From NCBI GenBank assembly GCA_964579325.1, contig CAZOHN010000150.1, positions 1 through 8,844 on the forward strand: 8,844 nucleotides of DNA. Reading direction: 5' to 3'. Position 1 is the stretch's first letter. Each line of letters starts with the position of its first letter. This DNA is from CAZOHN01 sp964579325. GTDB taxonomy: Bacteria > Pseudomonadota > Alphaproteobacteria > Rhodobacterales > Rhodobacteraceae. The translations under genes and the position numbers were made by a program. The notes below the pieces were generated by a model. The model was given only the letters and a program-made list of their open reading frames with translations, had not been told where the DNA came from and made no database searches. Of this stretch, positions 7,146-8,844 are shown one piece after another.

Positions 7146-7549
7146 GGCTCCTCCGTCAGGGTCACTAGGAACGCGGTCACGTCCTCGACCTGTTGTGCGG
7201 TCAGGATGGTAGCACCAGTCCAGCCCGTGCCCACCCGCGTCAACCCATCGGTCGAGAAATAGGCCGGCATGATCGTTTCGGGGTTGACGGCTCGGCTGTC
7301 GATGAGCCGCGCCCGCAGTTCACCCTCCGACAGCCGAGCGCCGACGCCCGCGAGATCGGGTGCGAGCGTGCCCTGGAATGGAACCTCAGGAAACGGCCCG
7401 GCATGGCACAGCAGGCACAGGCCCACCTGACGGTCGGCGACGATCGCGCGCCCGCGCTCAGGGTCGCCGGGTGTGGCGGTGAGCGGCCCGGGCAGGTCCG
7501 CCGCCGCGACAGGTCCCGCCAGCAGCACCAGAGCCGCCGCCCGGATCAT
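7142..7549 (-). CDS. soxX: SoxX-like monoheme cytochrome c
   Basis: A 135-residue periplasmic cytochrome, the electron-accepting partner of SoxA. The signal peptide is residues 1 to about 17. The heme site is CLLCH at 45-49 inside a SoxX-type stretch, GLCLLCHAGPFPEVPFQGTL. The axial ligand is Met94 in NPETIMPAYF, which is the SoxX signature. The start ATG 7549 overlaps the flavoprotein stop as ATGA, with GGAGG at 7557-7561, seven bases upstream. The same frame stays open far upstream to 8608, but that extension is the antisense-free shadow of the flavoprotein gene. The stop overlaps the next gene by four bases. It is compact for SoxX but all key residues are present. Confidence 0.95.
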   Translation of the reverse strand: MIRAAALVLLAGPVAAADLPGPLTATPGDPERGRAIVADRQVGLCLLCHAGPFPEVPFQGTLAPDLAGVGARLSEGELRARLIDSRAVNPETIMPAYFSTDGLTRVGTGWTGATILTAQQVEDVTAFLVTLTEEP

Positions 7550-8796
7550 CCGAACGCCTCCGCCGCGATGGTAGCGAACCACGACCGCGCATAGTCCGCC
7601 TCGGCCTTGCGCACCTCCGCCGTTGCCGCAAGCGGGCTCGTCCCGCCGGCTCCCTCGATGTCGGCAAGCCGCCCGTCCTTGGGCGCATAGACCCCCGCGA
7701 CCGTGAACCCGTAGTCCGGCGCCGCGAGGCTGTAGCAGGTGTTGATGAGCCGCGGCTCGCCAGGAGCCTCGCCCCGCAGCATCGCGTCGATGGCAAAGGC
7801 CGCGACCTTGGCCTGCGCATTGGCCGAGAACGCCGATTTCGGCATCGCGCCGACGAAGCAGGCATCCCCGATCACATGGATGCCGGGCACCAGAACGGAC
7901 TCGAAGCTCTCGGGCCGCACCGGGCACCAGCCGGTCTCGTCGGCCACGCCCGCCGCCTGCGCAATCGCTCCCGCCCGCTGCGGCGGGATCACGTTGGCGA
8001 CCGCCGCCTTGTGCGTCACGAAGTCGGTCGAAAGTGTCATCGCCGCCGTGTCCACCCGTCGCACCGTCCCGCCGAGGCTCTGGCCCACCCACTCGACCCG
8101 GCCCGGGTAAAGCGTGGCCCAAGCCTCCTCGAAGAGCGCCTTCTTCGAGAACTGGTCCTTGGCATCGAGGATCAGCACCTTGGACCGGGGCTTGGCAAGG
8201 CTCAGGTAATGCGCGACCAGGCAGGCGCGTTCGTAAGGTCCCGGCGGGCAGCGGAACGGGTTCGCGGGAGCCGCGATCACCACCGTGCCGCCGTCCTCCA
8301 TCGCCTCCAGTTGCCGCCGCAACAGCAGCGTCTGCGCCCCGGCCTTCCAGGCATGAGGCATCACCTCCATGCCCGCCGTGCCATAGCCCTCGATGGCATC
8401 CGGCAGAAGCTCGATTCCCGGCGAGAGCACGAGGCGATCGAATGGCAGTGCCGCGCCATCCGACAGCATCACGGTGCGCGCATCTGCGTCCACCGCCTCG
8501 GCCCGCGCCCGCACCACCGTCACGCCGCGCGCGGCCAGCCCGTCGTGGTGAAAGCTGATGTCTTCGATCCGGCCGAAGCCCCCCAGGACGGCATTGCTGA
8601 ACGGACACGAGACGAAGGTCTCGTCCGGTTCGACCAGTGTGACCGCATGGCCAAGCGCCGCCACCGCGCTTGCCGCCGAGGCGCCGCCCCAGCCGCCGCC
8701 CACGACGACGACCCGCCCCGCCGCCTGTGCTGCGACGCGGGGCGCCGCTAGCACGGCCGCCCCTGCGGCCATCATCGCCCGCCGCGTAAGTCGCAT
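7546..8796 (-). CDS. fccB: Flavocytochrome c sulfide dehydrogenase, flavoprotein subunit (FccB/SoxF type)
   Basis: A 416-residue periplasmic FAD protein of the FCSD family, which oxidises sulfide or bound sulfane sulfur and passes electrons to a cytochrome c subunit. A Tat-like leader is present (TRRAMMAAGAAVLAAP). The FAD-binding GGGWGG is at 33-38 and the second FAD motif, HVIGDACF, at 307-314. Cys64 in FVSCPFSNAVLGG matches the Cys that links FAD covalently in FCSD. Cys183 in FRCPPGPYERA and Cys354 in NTCYSL match the redox disulfide pair. All catalytic features are thus intact. It starts one base after the stop of an upstream gene that looks like a cytochrome c, and its own stop overlaps soxX by four bases. 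In Paracoccus-type operons the equivalent pair, soxEF, lies at the far end of the cluster; here it precedes soxX. SoxF is an equally fair name. Confidence 0.95.
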   Translation of the reverse strand: MRLTRRAMMAAGAAVLAAPRVAAQAAGRVVVVGGGWGGASAASAVAALGHAVTLVEPDETFVSCPFSNAVLGGFGRIEDISFHHDGLAARGVTVVRARAEAVDADARTVMLSDGAALPFDRLVLSPGIELLPDAIEGYGTAGMEVMPHAWKAGAQTLLLRRQLEAMEDGGTVVIAAPANPFRCPPGPYERACLVAHYLSLAKPRSKVLILDAKDQFSKKALFEEAWATLYPGRVEWVGQSLGGTVRRVDTAAMTLSTDFVTHKAAVANVIPPQRAGAIAQAAGVADETGWCPVRPESFESVLVPGIHVIGDACFVGAMPKSAFSANAQAKVAAFAIDAMLRGEAPGEPRLINTCYSLAAPDYGFTVAGVYAPKDGRLADIEGAGGTSPLAATAEVRKAEADYARSWFATIAAEAFG

Positions 8797-8797
8797 C

Positions 8798-8844
8798 TCA
8801 GCCCCCCGCGATCCAGCGCGCGATCGCCGCGCTTTCCTCGGCCG
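8798..8844 (-). CDS. C-terminal end of a probable cytochrome c subunit (FccA/SoxE-like), cut by the window
   Basis: The minus strand reads AEESAAIARWIAGG then TGA (8798-8800), one base before the flavoprotein ATG. An amphipathic helix ending W-I-A-G-G is typical of the last helix of class I c-type cytochromes. In FCSD operons the cytochrome subunit precedes the flavoprotein. No heme motif can be seen because only about 15 codons are in the window, so the identity rests mainly on position. Confidence 0.55.
   Translation of the reverse strand, partial: AEESAAIARWIAGG

Noticed and set aside
5958..7262. Plus-strand open frame of 434 codons opposite soxA-soxX
   Set aside because: Same reason: low-complexity translation, antisense to four coupled sox genes.
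7550..8608. Long upstream extension of the soxX frame
   Set aside because: The signal peptide and ribosome site place the soxX start at 7549; the extension only rereads the flavoprotein gene in another frame.
7876..8751. Plus-strand open frame of 291 codons opposite the flavoprotein gene
   Set aside because: Its translation is Arg/His-rich and featureless; the opposite strand holds an intact FCSD flavoprotein.

Overview
The window is GC-rich bacterial DNA. Its Sox-type genes, a Tat-exported flavoprotein and a HAE1-type RND pump suggest an alphaproteobacterium, most likely of the Rhodobacterales. That placement is an inference from gene content, not a database match. Every intact gene reads on the minus strand; only a decayed insertion sequence at the left end reads on the plus strand.

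Layout from left to right: (1) 1-1024 is the 3' part of an IS3-family element whose orfA and orfB are both broken by single-base deletions and whose first catalytic Asp is lost. (2) 1102-5429 is a two-gene tripartite-efflux operon: membrane fusion protein (4248-5429), then RND permease (1102-4233). No outer-membrane channel gene is in the window. (3) 5430-5631 is a 202-base gap with a GC-rich hairpin just after the next operon and a weak candidate promoter for the pump. (4) 5632-8844 is a tightly packed minus-strand sulfur-oxidation-like operon. In transcription order it holds the last codons of a probable cytochrome c (FccA/SoxE-like), a flavocytochrome c sulfide dehydrogenase flavoprotein (fccB/soxF), soxX, a soxY paralogue, soxZ and soxA. 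Neighbouring genes overlap by 4 bases or lie 1-3 bases apart.

The most interesting point is the SoxY-like carrier. Canonical SoxY ends in a GGCGG swinging arm whose Cys carries the sulfur intermediate. This protein instead ends in P-A-C-I-E-G, with its only Cys at residue 146. I recall a named NCBI/TIGRFAM paralogue family, 'SoxY-related AACIE arm protein', which it appears to fit; I know of no established function for it. In the same operon SoxX, SoxA, SoxZ and the flavoprotein keep all their expected cofactor and active-site residues. The cluster ends after soxA, with no soxB or soxCD in view. This looks like a parallel Sox-like periplasmic carrier pathway: SoxXA would load something onto the altered SoxYZ arm, and the FccAB-type pair would move electrons to or from cytochrome c. 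Its substrate may not be thiosulfate.

The pump operon and the sox-like operon differ in base composition in the lines I counted (about 60% versus mostly 63-83% G+C), so they may have separate histories despite sharing a strand.
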